A stretch of DNA of 64,000 bases from Chryseobacterium vaccae (GTDB lineage Bacteria; Bacteroidota; Bacteroidia; Flavobacteriales; Weeksellaceae), in NCBI RefSeq assembly GCF_009602705.1, contig NZ_VSWH01000001.1, forward strand, positions 2,108,001 to 2,172,000, written 5' to 3'. The notes under the pieces are model-generated. The model was given only the letters and a program-made list of their open reading frames with translations. It made no database searches and was not told the origin of the DNA. Shown here piece by piece: positions 43,123-52,192 of this stretch. Position 1 is the stretch's first letter. Each line of letters begins with the position of its first letter. The position numbers were made by a program, and so were the translations under genes.

Positions 43123-44074
43123 ATTGATGCTTAACCGAAATTCTGGTAACAAGATCATTTATTTTTAGTCTGAGGCTGTCCGGTTCCAAAACAGTGGCAT
43201 AATCGGCAAACGTGATCAGCCAGCGAGGGAATCCTTCTTCAATCCATTCTGTTTCAAAAGTCAGTTCCACTCCATCTTCTCTTTCTGCTTCTTCGGTTAG
43301 ACCATAATATCTTTTTGAATTGACCAGATGTCCCATAATTTTTTTATCAACCAAAAGCTTCACTTTGGTCTTATTTCCATTTCCGTTTTTTCTGTAATCA
43401 TTGATCTGGCCGTATTCCTGCAGAAATGGTGTCTGGGTTTTTAAGATCTGAAGAATCCTGTCAACACGGAACTGCCTGAAATCTTTTCTCAGCGTACAGA
43501 ATGCCATAATGTACCAGTAGTTGAATTCAAAGAATACTCCTACAGCTTCAATCGTTCTGTTGGTAACCGTTGAATCTACTGTTTGATATTCAATGATCAA
43601 CTGGGTTTTATCAGCAATACTTTCCAGGATCGTGGGCAGCACATTTTTAACATGATCCTCTGCCCCTGCATGATGGCTGAAGACATCGATCTGTTTTTCG
43701 ATATTCTGAATCAGGTTTTTATCCGAATTTCTTAATACGGAACGTACTTTCACCATCGCTGCCTGATAATGATTCCCCAAACTCTGATGGGAAAATTTCT
43801 GCATCAGTTTTTCAGCAGTGATAAAACTTAATACCTCTTCTTTGGTAAACATAATGGGTGGAAGCTTATAGCCGTCCATCAGGGAATACCCGTTTCCGGC
43901 CTCCCCAATAATTGGAATTCCTGCATTTTCCAGAGTTTTCACATCACGGTAAATCGTTCTGATGCTGACATCGAATTTTTCAGCCAGATCCTGTGCCCGG
44001 ATCATCGGCTTCGATTGTAATTGCGTGAGAATAGCTGTTACCCTGTCGAGTTTTTTAAGATAGTGATCGTTCAT
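43121..44074 (-). CDS. YafY/WYL-domain transcriptional regulator
   Basis: This 317-residue regulator has an N-terminal HTH_11 winged helix (about 5-60, AEKFDVSIRTIYRDVKTLEN). A WYL domain (about 140-215) follows with FEFNYWYIMAFCTLRKDFRQ and RVDRI, then a WCX-like C-terminal domain. WYL domains bind ligands such as nucleic acids to control repair or defence genes. Neighbouring DinB fits the usual context. Confidence 0.9.
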   Translation of the reverse strand: MNDHYLKKLDRVTAILTQLQSKPMIRAQDLAEKFDVSIRTIYRDVKTLENAGIPIIGEAGNGYSLMDGYKLPPIMFTKEEVLSFITAEKLMQKFSHQSLGNHYQAAMVKVRSVLRNSDKNLIQNIEKQIDVFSHHAGAEDHVKNVLPTILESIADKTQLIIEYQTVDSTVTNRTIEAVGVFFEFNYWYIMAFCTLRKDFRQFRVDRILQILKTQTPFLQEYGQINDYRKNGNGNKTKVKLLVDKKIMGHLVNSKRYYGLTEEAEREDGVELTFETEWIEEGFPRWLITFADYATVLEPDSLRLKINDLVTRISVKHQ

Positions 44075-44158
44075 AATTGCTCCGGCAAATCTATTATTCT
44101 TTTTGGTCTTCAGCGGATAAAATCAGTCATTTTTTTTAAAATTTCTGATCAGGATCTG

Positions 44159-45967
44159 CTAATTCTCTTTATAGGTGTTCACCAGCTTATCAAGATTCAA
44201 ACTTCTGGCTGATGCATCAAAAATTTCCCGGTAGGTTCCGTTGGCTATTACGAGTTCATCATGAGTACCGCTTTCCACCACTCTTCCTTTTTTCATTACA
44301 TAAATTGTATCAGAATCCAGGATCTGGGAAAGTGAATGGGAAATAATGATCACAGTACGACCTTCTTTAATGGCATCCAGTGAGTTTTTGATCTGTTCTG
44401 TAGCAATGGCATCCAGACTGGCGGTAGGTTCGTCAAGAAAAATAACCGGAGGATTCTTCAGAAATAACCGGGCAATGGCAATTCTCTGCTGCTGCCCTCC
44501 TGAAAGCTGTGTTGCATCATGCTGATAACCGTCCGGAAGATCCAGAATCTGATCATGCAGGTAAGCTTTTTTAGCGGCTTCCTGAATTTCTTCAAAGCTC
44601 GCATTCATATCTCCATATCTGATGTTGTCTTCAATGCTTCCCTGAAAAATATGATTTCTCTGGAGCACCAGACCGAGATCATTCCTCAGGAAAGTATTGT
44701 TATACTCATTTAAATTCACTCCATCCAGCAGGATTTCTCCGGAATCGGGAAGGTAAAATTTACACAAAAGATTGATTACAGTTGACTTTCCTGCACCGCT
44801 CAGTCCTACCAATGCCGTAGTTTTCCCGTTTTCAAATTTCATGGAAACCTCATGCAGCGCTTTTGTACCATTCGGATAGGTGAAATCCACATTTTTTAAT
44901 TCGAAAGTTCCTTTGATTTCTTTTTCTATAAAAGTTCCGTTCTGTTCAGTTTCATTATCAGCATTCAGAATGTCGAAATACCCTTCCGCATAGATCATGG
45001 CATCATTCATATCATCATAAATCCTGTGAAGCTGGCGGATTGGAGCCGAGACGTTATTGAATAACATAATGTGAAGCATGATCGCGCCGATGGTCATCTG
45101 CTGATCCAGTACCAGATACACCGTCAAAAGAATAATCAGAACCACTCCAAACTGTTCGATAAAGGTTTTTAATCCATCGTAAATAAAGTTGGTTTTCCGG
45201 GTGAACATCTGGCTTTCCATCAGTTCCATCTGAAGGTCATACTGTTTTTTACCTTCAAATTTTTCACGGACAAAACTTTTAATGACCATAATTGAGTTGA
45301 TCAGATTCAGAAGTCCTGAGGTTTTCCTTTCTCTCTGATTTCTTAGCTGGCGTCTCACCCCACCCAGTTTTTTGGCCTGCAGTGAGCTAATATAAAAATA
45401 AATGGGAACAATGATGGTGGAAACCATTCCTACATAAACATTCTGCATATACATAATGATGAGGGCAATGATGGCATTGGAAAAAAGCGGGAGAATATCA
45501 ATGAAGAAATTCTGAACCAGTTTTGTCAGACTTTCAATGCCGCGGTCTATCCTGATCTGAAGTTTTCCGGATTCGTGATTTTCATCATTAAAATAAGCTA
45601 CCTTGTATGTAAGAATCTTATCAATCGCTGACTGTGCCAGAACGGAACTCACATTGATCCTGATTTTTTCACCATAAAATTTCTGTCCGAAATTGATGAA
45701 AATATTCAGTAACTCCTTTCCCAGTAAAATAACAGAAATCACAATAAGAATATGAATTCCTTCCGACATCGGATGGGGAAGATGGGTAAGATTGGTAACC
45801 TCATCCACCGTATATTTCAGTACAATGGGATTGACCTGTGCCGCCAAAGCTCCCAAAAAGGTAAGAAATAAAGTTCCATAGATCATTAAACGGTAAGGTC
45901 TGATGAAAGGAACAAGCTGTTTATAAATTCCGAATAAAGTAACTGTTCTGTTAAAAGGTTTTGCCAT
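44159..45967 (-). CDS. ABC exporter, fused permease-ATPase half-transporter
   Basis: This 602-residue half-transporter has six membrane helices (about 20-310) and then an ATPase. It carries Walker A GLSGAGKST, signature LSGGQQQR, Walker B VIFLDEPTA and an H-loop in IISHS. It is of the MsbA/multidrug type. It could export lipid, drug or peptide, and the substrate is not evident. A terminator from lptB lies upstream. Confidence 0.9.
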   Translation of the reverse strand: MAKPFNRTVTLFGIYKQLVPFIRPYRLMIYGTLFLTFLGALAAQVNPIVLKYTVDEVTNLTHLPHPMSEGIHILIVISVILLGKELLNIFINFGQKFYGEKIRINVSSVLAQSAIDKILTYKVAYFNDENHESGKLQIRIDRGIESLTKLVQNFFIDILPLFSNAIIALIIMYMQNVYVGMVSTIIVPIYFYISSLQAKKLGGVRRQLRNQRERKTSGLLNLINSIMVIKSFVREKFEGKKQYDLQMELMESQMFTRKTNFIYDGLKTFIEQFGVVLIILLTVYLVLDQQMTIGAIMLHIMLFNNVSAPIRQLHRIYDDMNDAMIYAEGYFDILNADNETEQNGTFIEKEIKGTFELKNVDFTYPNGTKALHEVSMKFENGKTTALVGLSGAGKSTVINLLCKFYLPDSGEILLDGVNLNEYNNTFLRNDLGLVLQRNHIFQGSIEDNIRYGDMNASFEEIQEAAKKAYLHDQILDLPDGYQHDATQLSGGQQQRIAIARLFLKNPPVIFLDEPTASLDAIATEQIKNSLDAIKEGRTVIIISHSLSQILDSDTIYVMKKGRVVESGTHDELVIANGTYREIFDASARSLNLDKLVNTYKEN

Positions 45968-45985
45968 AGAATGTATGTTAACTGA

Positions 45986-46020
45986 AAAACGTACCGTTTC
46001 TGAGAGAAAAGGTACGTTTT
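45986..46020 (-). terminator. Terminator after lptB
   Basis: A perfect 10-bp stem AAAACGTACC / GGTACGTTTT (45986-45995 with 46011-46020) has T on the minus strand after it. It separates lptB from the ABC exporter. Confidence 0.75.
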
Positions 46021-46065
46021 ATTCTATTTTTCAGCAAATGATCTGCTTTTTTTAACAGTCAAATT

Positions 46066-47127
46066 TTATCCTTCGTAGAAATATGTGGTCAGGTAATGCA
46101 GTTCCGGTCTGCTGGCAGCTTTGGATTCTGCTTCGGCTTGTTCCAGAGAATACATGGCTGTTAACTCTTTTCTTTGGAAAACAAAAGAGTTGTTGGCATT
46201 TTTATCAACTACATCATTGAAGATATGTTCAATCTCTGAATTGCCTAATGAAGCAAAACCGATGTCTTCAAAACCATACATTAATCTTAGATCATCAAAC
46301 TGGCTGAAATTGTTATCTACAAACCCCTGTAACTGGGTTTTAGAATCAAAATTTCCCGCCCAGATATTGTAAATATATTTTTTCTTCTTTGGTTTGTCCA
46401 GAATACTCTGATAGACGAAGTTTTCTCCAAGATAAGCCTCTCTTACCTGCGGATCATTGGCCAGATCTTCAGGAAGTCCTTCTTTCAGGATCTTGCCTTC
46501 AAACATAATGTAGGTTTTATTTGTAATGGCCAGGGTCTGCTGTACATTGTGGTCGGTAATAAGAATTCCGATATTTTTATCTACGAGACTTCTTACGATC
46601 TTCTGAATATCTTCCACTGCAATGGGGTCAACCCCTGCGAAAGGTTCATCAAGAAGAATAAAGTTCGGGCTTGTAGCGAGACATCTTGCAATCTCGGTAC
46701 GGCGTCTTTCTCCTCCGGAAAGAAGATCTCCGCGGTTTTTACGAACGTGCTGCAATGAAAATTCTTCAATCAGCTCATCACATTTGACCTGCTGTTCCCG
46801 CTTTGAAAGCTTGGTCAGCTGTAAAACGCCCATGATATTTTCTTCTACAGACAGTTTTCTGAAAACGGAAGCCTCCTGAGCCAGATATCCGATTCCCTTT
46901 TGGGCTCTGCGGTACATGGCATCTGTGGTGATCTCCTGTTTATCAAGGAAAATTTTTCCTGAAGTAGGCTTAACCAGTCCTACGATCATATAAAACGAAG
47001 TGGTTTTTCCGGCTCCGTTCGGGCCTAATAAACCAACAATTTCTCCCTGTTGAACCTGTACAGAAACGCCTTTTACTACTTTTTTAGGACCATATTCCTT
47101 GATCAAATTTTCTCCTCGTAAAATCAT
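46066..47127 (-). CDS. lptB: LPS export ATPase LptB with an unusual C-terminal extension
   Basis: This 353-residue protein has a canonical LptB for about 240 residues. It carries Walker A GPNGAGKTT (35-43), Q-loop YLAQEASVFRKLSVEENI, signature LSGGERRR (136-143), Walker B FILLDEPFAGVDP and DHNVQQTL. LptB energises LPS transport from the inner membrane. After AYLGENFVYQ (about 240) typical flavobacterial LptB proteins end within a few residues. Here a basic stretch KPKKKKY and about 110 residues follow (YNIWAGNFDSKTQLQGFVDN, ending LTTYFYEG). I chose the ATG at 47127 because homologs start MILR. The added domain is of unknown role. Confidence 0.9.
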   Translation of the reverse strand: MILRGENLIKEYGPKKVVKGVSVQVQQGEIVGLLGPNGAGKTTSFYMIVGLVKPTSGKIFLDKQEITTDAMYRRAQKGIGYLAQEASVFRKLSVEENIMGVLQLTKLSKREQQVKCDELIEEFSLQHVRKNRGDLLSGGERRRTEIARCLATSPNFILLDEPFAGVDPIAVEDIQKIVRSLVDKNIGILITDHNVQQTLAITNKTYIMFEGKILKEGLPEDLANDPQVREAYLGENFVYQSILDKPKKKKYIYNIWAGNFDSKTQLQGFVDNNFSQFDDLRLMYGFEDIGFASLGNSEIEHIFNDVVDKNANNSFVFQRKELTAMYSLEQAEAESKAASRPELHYLTTYFYEG

Positions 47128-47131
47128 AGCG

Positions 47132-47139
47132 CAAATATA
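47132..47139 (-). promoter_or_regulatory. -7 element just upstream of lptB
   Basis: On the minus strand TATATTTG fits TAnnTTTG only 4 bases before the start codon, so the message would start at or within a base or two of the ATG. A leaderless transcript or a different promoter is possible. Confidence 0.4.
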
Positions 47140-47251
47140 TAAAAGTAAACTAATAAAGTAAACTCCTTTAGTAACATTTAAATTCACCAAAGACAGCATG
47201 ATGGAGTATCATCTTAGTCTTTCCTCTTTATTCAATATTGGACTGAATAGA

Positions 47252-47279
47252 AAAAACACCTCAAAACAGAGGTGTTTTT
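47252..47279 (-). terminator. Terminator after hemB
   Basis: An 11-bp stem AAAAACACCTC / GAGGTGTTTTT with a 6-base loop has T-runs on both sides. It ends the hemB transcript just before lptB. Confidence 0.85.
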
Positions 47280-47300
47280 AATTGTATATGCAGTTATTGC

Positions 47301-48290
47301 CTATTTATTTAAAATCATGGCCGCTTCTTTGGCAAAATAAGTGAAAATCATATCTGCTCCGGCTCTTTTGAAGCAGGTAAGACTTTCGATAATCGTTTTG
47401 TCATTATCCAGCCATCCGTTTTGTGCTGCTGCTTTCACCATGGCATATTCTCCGCTTACGTTGTAAACAGCAATTGGAAGATCAATAGCTTCACGTACTT
47501 TGGAAACGATGTCCAGATAAGGAAGTCCCGGTTTGATCATAATGATGTCTGCCCCTTCTTCAATATCTTTATAAACTTCGTTTAATGCTTCGCGGGAATT
47601 GTGGAAATCCATCTGGTATGTTTTCTTGTCTTTCGGAATCTCCATATTATCTTTCGGTGCACTATCCAGAGCACTTCTGAACGGTCCGTAGAATGAGCTT
47701 GCATATTTTGCGGAATAGCTCAGAATCCCTACATCGGTAAATCCGCTTTCCTCTAAAGCTTCACGGATCACCTGTACCCTTCCGTCCATCATATCACTTG
47801 GTGCCACAATGTCAGCTCCTGCTTCTGCGTGTGACACAGACATTCTGGCTAAGGCATCATTGGTGGCGTCATTGATGATTTTTCCGTTTTCTATAATTCC
47901 GTCATGCCCGTAAATGGAATAAGGATCCAGTGCTACATCAGGCATTACAATCATTTCCGGAATAGCATCTTTAATCGCTCTGATGGTTTTCTGCATCAGT
48001 CCGTCTTTGTTCCAGGCTTCTTTTCCGGTATTATCTTTTAAATGTTCGGACACTTTCATGTACAGATTGACAGATTTCACCCCCAAAGAAAATAATTCCT
48101 TACATTCTTTCACGGTCAGATCGATGCTCCTCCTGAAAATTCCTGGCATCGACGGGATTGCTTCCTGCTGGTTTTCGCCCTCCATTACGAAGATAGGCAT
48201 TACAAAATCATCCGTTGTAAGAATATTTTCTCTTACTAAACTTCTGATAGATTCATTAATTCTAAGTCTTCTGTTTCTTGAATGTATCAT
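47301..48290 (-). CDS. hemB: Porphobilinogen synthase (delta-aminolevulinate dehydratase)
   Basis: This 329-residue enzyme of haem synthesis joins two 5-aminolevulinate molecules. The two active-site lysines are visible in LSYSAKYASSFYGPF and NVSGEYAMVKAAA. The metal region reads VALDPYSIYGHDG, where the zinc form has three Cys, so this is the Mg-dependent type. It has its own terminator and promoter, and the divergent neighbour is a small T9SS protein. Confidence 0.95.
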   Translation of the reverse strand: MIHSRNRRLRINESIRSLVRENILTTDDFVMPIFVMEGENQQEAIPSMPGIFRRSIDLTVKECKELFSLGVKSVNLYMKVSEHLKDNTGKEAWNKDGLMQKTIRAIKDAIPEMIVMPDVALDPYSIYGHDGIIENGKIINDATNDALARMSVSHAEAGADIVAPSDMMDGRVQVIREALEESGFTDVGILSYSAKYASSFYGPFRSALDSAPKDNMEIPKDKKTYQMDFHNSREALNEVYKDIEEGADIIMIKPGLPYLDIVSKVREAIDLPIAVYNVSGEYAMVKAAAQNGWLDNDKTIIESLTCFKRAGADMIFTYFAKEAAMILNK

Positions 48291-48318
48291 TTTGGAATAC
48301 TTTTTGAATAAGTTTATG

Positions 48319-48326
48319 CAAATTTA
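48319..48326 (-). promoter_or_regulatory. -7 element of hemB
   Basis: On the minus strand TAAATTTG fits TAnnTTTG, about 29 bases upstream of the start codon. Confidence 0.55.
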
Positions 48327-48348
48327 CTACAAGTTCAATAAAAAACTA

Positions 48349-48379
48349 TTGCATGGAATTGTAGAATTTGTTATTTTTG
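48349..48379 (+). promoter_or_regulatory. Promoter of the small T9SS sorting-domain gene
   Basis: TTG (48349-48351), a 20-base spacer and TATTTTTG (48372-48379) match the Bacteroidota consensus well. The start codon is 31 bases downstream. Confidence 0.75.
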
Positions 48380-48409
48380 TTTTAATACATTCGAGAAATT
48401 ATAATATTG

Positions 48410-48760
48410 ATGAAAAAACTTTTACTTTTATTTATATTTTTAGGCACTTTTGTTGGTTTTTCCACCAATTTAAAAGCTCAGTTGAGAGAGCCGGGATCCC
48501 TATCACAGAAAGCTGATGATGGTGTACTGGTTGCTTATCCAAATCCTGCTAAGGATTACCTGCTGATTAAAGCTAAAGATTCTTCCCTGAAGATCAAAAG
48601 CGTAACCTTTTATTCTATTTTAGGAATGCAGGTGGCCAGTTACAGTGTCAACATGAATTCAGGGGAAATCAATATTGAAAAATTGAAACCCGGAAAATAT
48701 TTGATTCGCTATATTTTAAGCGATAATACCCAAAAGGTAACTCAAATTGTAAAACAATAA
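48410..48760 (+). CDS. Small secreted protein consisting of a signal peptide and a T9SS type A sorting domain
   Basis: This 116-residue protein has a signal peptide (about 1-24, ending LKAQ) and a short linker. The remainder (about 40-116) is a complete type A sorting domain: VAYPNPAKDYLLIKA, VTFYSILGMQVASY and LKPGKYLIRY. Usually this domain is attached to a large cargo, and here there is none. The ATG at 48410 is preferred over a TTG three bases earlier. It could be a structural surface protein, a T9SS-related decoy, or the tail of a lost gene. A good promoter and terminator argue that it is an intact gene. Confidence 0.8.
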   Translation: MKKLLLLFIFLGTFVGFSTNLKAQLREPGSLSQKADDGVLVAYPNPAKDYLLIKAKDSSLKIKSVTFYSILGMQVASYSVNMNSGEINIEKLKPGKYLIRYILSDNTQKVTQIVKQ

Positions 48761-48766
48761 AAATTT

Positions 48767-48793
48767 AAATCCTGATAATCATCAGGATTTTTT
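48767..48793 (+). terminator. Rho-independent terminator after the small T9SS gene
   Basis: A perfect 10-bp stem AAATCCTGAT / ATCAGGATTT with a 4-base loop runs into T, 7 bases after the stop. Confidence 0.9.
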
Positions 48794-48819
48794 CTTTTGC
48801 ATTCATTCTGTTTTAATAA

Positions 48820-48836
48820 TTCCGTAACTTACGGAA
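48820..48836. promoter_or_regulatory. 17-bp palindrome upstream of the NatAB-type ABC genes
   Basis: TTCCGTAA, one base, TTACGGAA: perfect 8-1-8 palindrome, the same layout as the one at 18835. It lies 150 bases before the ABC ATPase gene and after a terminator, so it probably belongs to that promoter region. Confidence 0.55.
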
Positions 48837-48985
48837 CTTTTGTAGAATTAGGAATAAAAATTGAGAACAAGGCAGAAAGTTTAATCTAAAACCTGATTAA
48901 AAATTATATTTACCACAAATATTTATATAATTTTCCCAGTTTTTCAACTTCCTTTTTTTATACACTCATTGTAAAAAACAATTTA

Positions 48986-49897
48986 ATGCTAAAAGCTGAA
49001 CATATCAGAAAGACCTATAATGCAGGAAAAAAAGTAGCATTGGATGATTTCAGCATCCATGTTCCGAAAGGCAGCATTTATGGTCTTCTAGGTCCTAACG
49101 GAGCCGGAAAAACTTCTTTCATCCGTATTATCAACCAGATTACCCAGGCCGATTCCGGAGATATCTGGATCAACGGAGACCGCCTTAACCCCAACCACAT
49201 CAGAGACATTGGTTATATGCCTGAAGAAAGAGGGCTGTATAAGAATATGACTGTTGGAGATCAGCTTCTCTATTTCGGGGAACTGAAAGGGATGAGCAAA
49301 AATGATGCTCTGAACGAAGCAAAAAAGTGGTTTGATAAGCTGAATATCGATCAATGGTGGAAAAAGAAACTCTCTGAACTCTCCAAAGGAATGGCGCAGA
49401 AGATTCAGTTCGTAGTAACAGTCCTTCACAGACCTCATCTTCTGATTCTGGATGAACCGTTTTCTGGTTTTGACCCTGTGAATGCCAATCTGATTAAAGA
49501 CCAGATCATTGATCTTAAAAATAACGGAACGACCATTATTCTTTCCACCCACAGAATGGAAAGTGTGGAAGAAATGTGTGATTATGTGGCTTTGATCAAT
49601 AACTCAAAAAAGATTATTGACGGAAGAGTTTTTGATGTCAGAGAGAAATTTAAAAAGAATATTTTCGGAGTTACGCTTTCGGAAGTTGATGAAACTAAGT
49701 TTGATAATTTCAAAACTCAATATGAAATTTTCAATTTCTCCAACGAAAACAATCTGGTTTCTTTCGAGCTAAAAAATGAAAGCGGACAAAACGATATTCT
49801 GATGGATCTTGTACACATTGGAAAAGTAAGATCTTTTGATGAAAGAATCCCAAGTATGAATGAAGTGTTTATTAATGCCGTAAGTAACCATTCCTAA
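48986..49897 (+). CDS. ABC transporter ATP-binding protein (NatA/DUF4162 type)
   Basis: This 303-residue ATPase has Walker A GPNGAGKTS, signature LSKGMAQK, Walker B LLILDEPFSGFDP and H-loop STHRM. It also has a C-terminal DUF4162-like extension (about 220-303, ending EVFINAV). It pairs with the permease 4 bases downstream. The type resembles NatAB sodium exporters and antibiotic exporters, and the substrate is not evident. Confidence 0.9.
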   Translation: MLKAEHIRKTYNAGKKVALDDFSIHVPKGSIYGLLGPNGAGKTSFIRIINQITQADSGDIWINGDRLNPNHIRDIGYMPEERGLYKNMTVGDQLLYFGELKGMSKNDALNEAKKWFDKLNIDQWWKKKLSELSKGMAQKIQFVVTVLHRPHLLILDEPFSGFDPVNANLIKDQIIDLKNNGTTIILSTHRMESVEEMCDYVALINNSKKIIDGRVFDVREKFKKNIFGVTLSEVDETKFDNFKTQYEIFNFSNENNLVSFELKNESGQNDILMDLVHIGKVRSFDERIPSMNEVFINAVSNHS

Positions 49898-49901
49898 TTT
49901 T

Positions 49902-51212
49902 ATGAACAATATTTTTTTAATTACAAAAAGGGAGTTTCTTACGCAGGTTAAGAAAAAATCCTTCATTATACTAACGCTTCTGGCCCCTATTCTTCTGGCT
50001 GCCTTTGGTGCTGTAATCGGACTTATGTTTAAAGCCAATGAATCTCACAGCGTAATTGAAGTCGTGGATAAAAGCGGACTGTTTAAAGATCAGCTTAAAT
50101 CCAATGACAAGCTCAATTATGTATTTGTTTCTGCGGCAGATGAAAAATCAAAGATTAATAACCTGAAAGACAATGAATCTCTGGATGGTATTCTGATCCT
50201 TCCGGAATTAACCGGACAGAATTACGATGAGCTTCAGAACAGTTCAAGACTTGTTGTAAACAGTAAGATAGGCTTTGATACGAAACAAAAGATTGTCTCT
50301 GACATTACAGATGTTATCAAAAAAGAAAAGATCAAGCAGCTGGGTATTCAGGAGACACAACTGAATGATCTGGACAAGGGCTTTACTTTAAAGACCATTA
50401 ATGTTTCTGAAAACAATAAGGAAGATTCTGATCTTGCTTTTGGGGTAAAGAGTGGGCTAAGCATCCTTCTGATGTATGTTACCTTTATGTTTATCATTAT
50501 TTATGGAGTAAGGGTGATGAGAAGTGTTCTTGAGGAGAAAAATAACCGTGTGGTAGAGATCATTATTTCATCAGTGAAACCTTTTGAGCTGATGATGGGT
50601 AAAATCCTTGGAGTAACACTTGTTGCCCTGACCCAATTTGTGATCTGGATCACCATGTCTGTCATCGGAGCATTGATTCTGAATACTGGTTTTTCTTCCA
50701 TTCAGAAAAATATTCCGGGTGGCAGTGAGGAAATTGCCAATAAACTGGATTTTGCACAGATTGCCACTCAGGTTTCCCACAGCCTGCTGGAACTGAATTT
50801 CCCGCTTATCATTTTTGTATTCATTGTATTTTTCCTTCTGGGATATATTTTTTACAGCTCTATTTATGCTGCCATTGGTTCTGCCGTGGATAATGAAACA
50901 GAAACTCAGCAGTTTACTTTATTTGCTATTTTACCACTTTCTTTAGGAATGTACGGGAGCTTTTCTTTAATGAATAATCCTGATGGTCCTCTGGGATTCT
51001 GGCTGTCTATTATTCCGTTTACTTCCCCGGTAGCGATGATTGCAAGGATACCGTTTGGTGTTCCGGCCTGGCAGATTGCCTTGTCTATTGCATTATTGCT
51101 GGGAACAACGGTTTTTATGATCTTTTTAGCCGGAAAAATTTACCGTGTGGGGATTCTGATGTATGGTAATAAAGCCACGCTGAAGGAGATCTGGAAATGG
51201 ATCAAGGGATAA
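49902..51212 (+). CDS. ABC transporter permease (NatB-like, ABC2_membrane_3)
   Basis: This 436-residue membrane protein has one N-terminal helix (about 18-42) and a long extracytoplasmic region (about 45-175). It then has about five or six helices, with RVMRSVLEEKNNRVVEIIIS as the conserved cytoplasmic coupling segment. It starts 4 bases after its ATPase. This layout is typical of NatB/YhaP permeases. Confidence 0.9.
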   Translation: MNNIFLITKREFLTQVKKKSFIILTLLAPILLAAFGAVIGLMFKANESHSVIEVVDKSGLFKDQLKSNDKLNYVFVSAADEKSKINNLKDNESLDGILILPELTGQNYDELQNSSRLVVNSKIGFDTKQKIVSDITDVIKKEKIKQLGIQETQLNDLDKGFTLKTINVSENNKEDSDLAFGVKSGLSILLMYVTFMFIIIYGVRVMRSVLEEKNNRVVEIIISSVKPFELMMGKILGVTLVALTQFVIWITMSVIGALILNTGFSSIQKNIPGGSEEIANKLDFAQIATQVSHSLLELNFPLIIFVFIVFFLLGYIFYSSIYAAIGSAVDNETETQQFTLFAILPLSLGMYGSFSLMNNPDGPLGFWLSIIPFTSPVAMIARIPFGVPAWQIALSIALLLGTTVFMIFLAGKIYRVGILMYGNKATLKEIWKWIKG

Positions 51213-51444
51213 AAGAGATCAGTTTTAAAAGAATATTATTTTATCTTTAAATAATTTAGATTTAATGCCAAGATTTATTTATAGGCAATGTTGATTTTAG
51301 GGAGCAAAGATGGGAATCAAATTCGTTGATTCGATGAAGCGAGTGGATAAGCATACATCTTTATAAGCCCTACTTTATTACCTTCTTAATTTCCTTATAA
51401 ATTGGGTATAAAAAACAAATTAACTAAATCTCCTATATCGAAAT

Positions 51445-51480
51445 AAAAAGTCCCGGAAATTAAAATTTCCGGGACTTTTT
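51445..51480. terminator. Bidirectional terminator between the ABC permease and porin genes
   Basis: A perfect 17-bp stem AAAAAGTCCCGGAAATT / AATTTCCGGGACTTTTT with a 2-base loop is flanked by T on both strands. The rest of the 288-base gap shows no gene. Confidence 0.9.
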
Positions 51481-51500
51481 TATGGTGAATAATTATTATT

Positions 51501-52169
51501 CTATTTGAAGATATAGCTTAAGCTTACGCCTAAAACCTGCTCAGATTTCTTTTTATTGGTTCCTCCTTTTTCTTTGGCAAGATCAGGATAGGTATCTGAA
51601 AGACCTAAATCATATCTTAGGGTTACTTCAAGCTGTCTTTTGTAACTGTAACCGACTCCTAATCCCAATGCGAAATTGAAGCTTGATGCTTTTCCGCTTA
51701 CTGCAGGGTACAAAGGGTCTGTTACATCTGGATCATAGTAAGGTCTGTTTGCCGGAGCATTTTTAACGTTCTGGTTTAAGAGAAAGTTAAATCTTGGTCC
51801 TATCATTCCGAAGAATTCCGATTCAGCTTCTGAAAAGTATCCTTTGAAATAAACAGGTACGCTCAGGTAATTGTTGGCATATACCGCATCATAACCGTCC
51901 TTTCCTTTAGCTTCTTTATCTTTTCCGGTTTCTCCCGCACCATAGTACGTTACTTCCGGCTGTAAAAAGAACTGGTTGGCCTTTCCGATCGGGATAAGAG
52001 CTAGAGCTCCACCCTGAAATGCAAATCTGGCACCAGAAGGGTTATGGGCATTCCTTACACGGGAATAGTTACCTCCGGCAGTGACACCAAATCTTGTGCT
52101 TCCAAAATCAATCTGGGCAAAAGAAAGGGTTGAAACAGCCAAAGCAGAGGTTAATAAAAGTTTTTTCAT
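51501..52169 (-). CDS. Outer-membrane beta-barrel (porin-like) protein
   Basis: This is a 222-residue exported barrel with a signal peptide (about 1-18) and alternating strands such as FGVTAGGNYSRV, FQGGALALIPIG and FFLQPEVTYYG. The terminal strand LGVSLSYIFK ends in an aromatic-rich pattern. It belongs to the PorT/OmpW-like small-barrel class, and its role is not predicted. It is 23 bases after sucD and may be co-transcribed. Confidence 0.82.
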   Translation of the reverse strand: MKKLLLTSALAVSTLSFAQIDFGSTRFGVTAGGNYSRVRNAHNPSGARFAFQGGALALIPIGKANQFFLQPEVTYYGAGETGKDKEAKGKDGYDAVYANNYLSVPVYFKGYFSEAESEFFGMIGPRFNFLLNQNVKNAPANRPYYDPDVTDPLYPAVSGKASSFNFALGLGVGYSYKRQLEVTLRYDLGLSDTYPDLAKEKGGTNKKKSEQVLGVSLSYIFK

Positions 52170-52192
52170 ATTGTATTGGGTTTTGTAGCTTA

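Noticed and set aside
42428..44074. dinB and the WYL regulator as a defence or phage-response system
   Set aside because: WYL proteins often accompany defence genes, but no effector is adjacent and the DinB/YafY pairing is common on ordinary chromosomes.
51310..51366. 18-codon frame starting MGIKFVDSMKRVDK in the 51.3 kb gap
   Set aside because: Very short and isolated with no promoter or terminator of its own.
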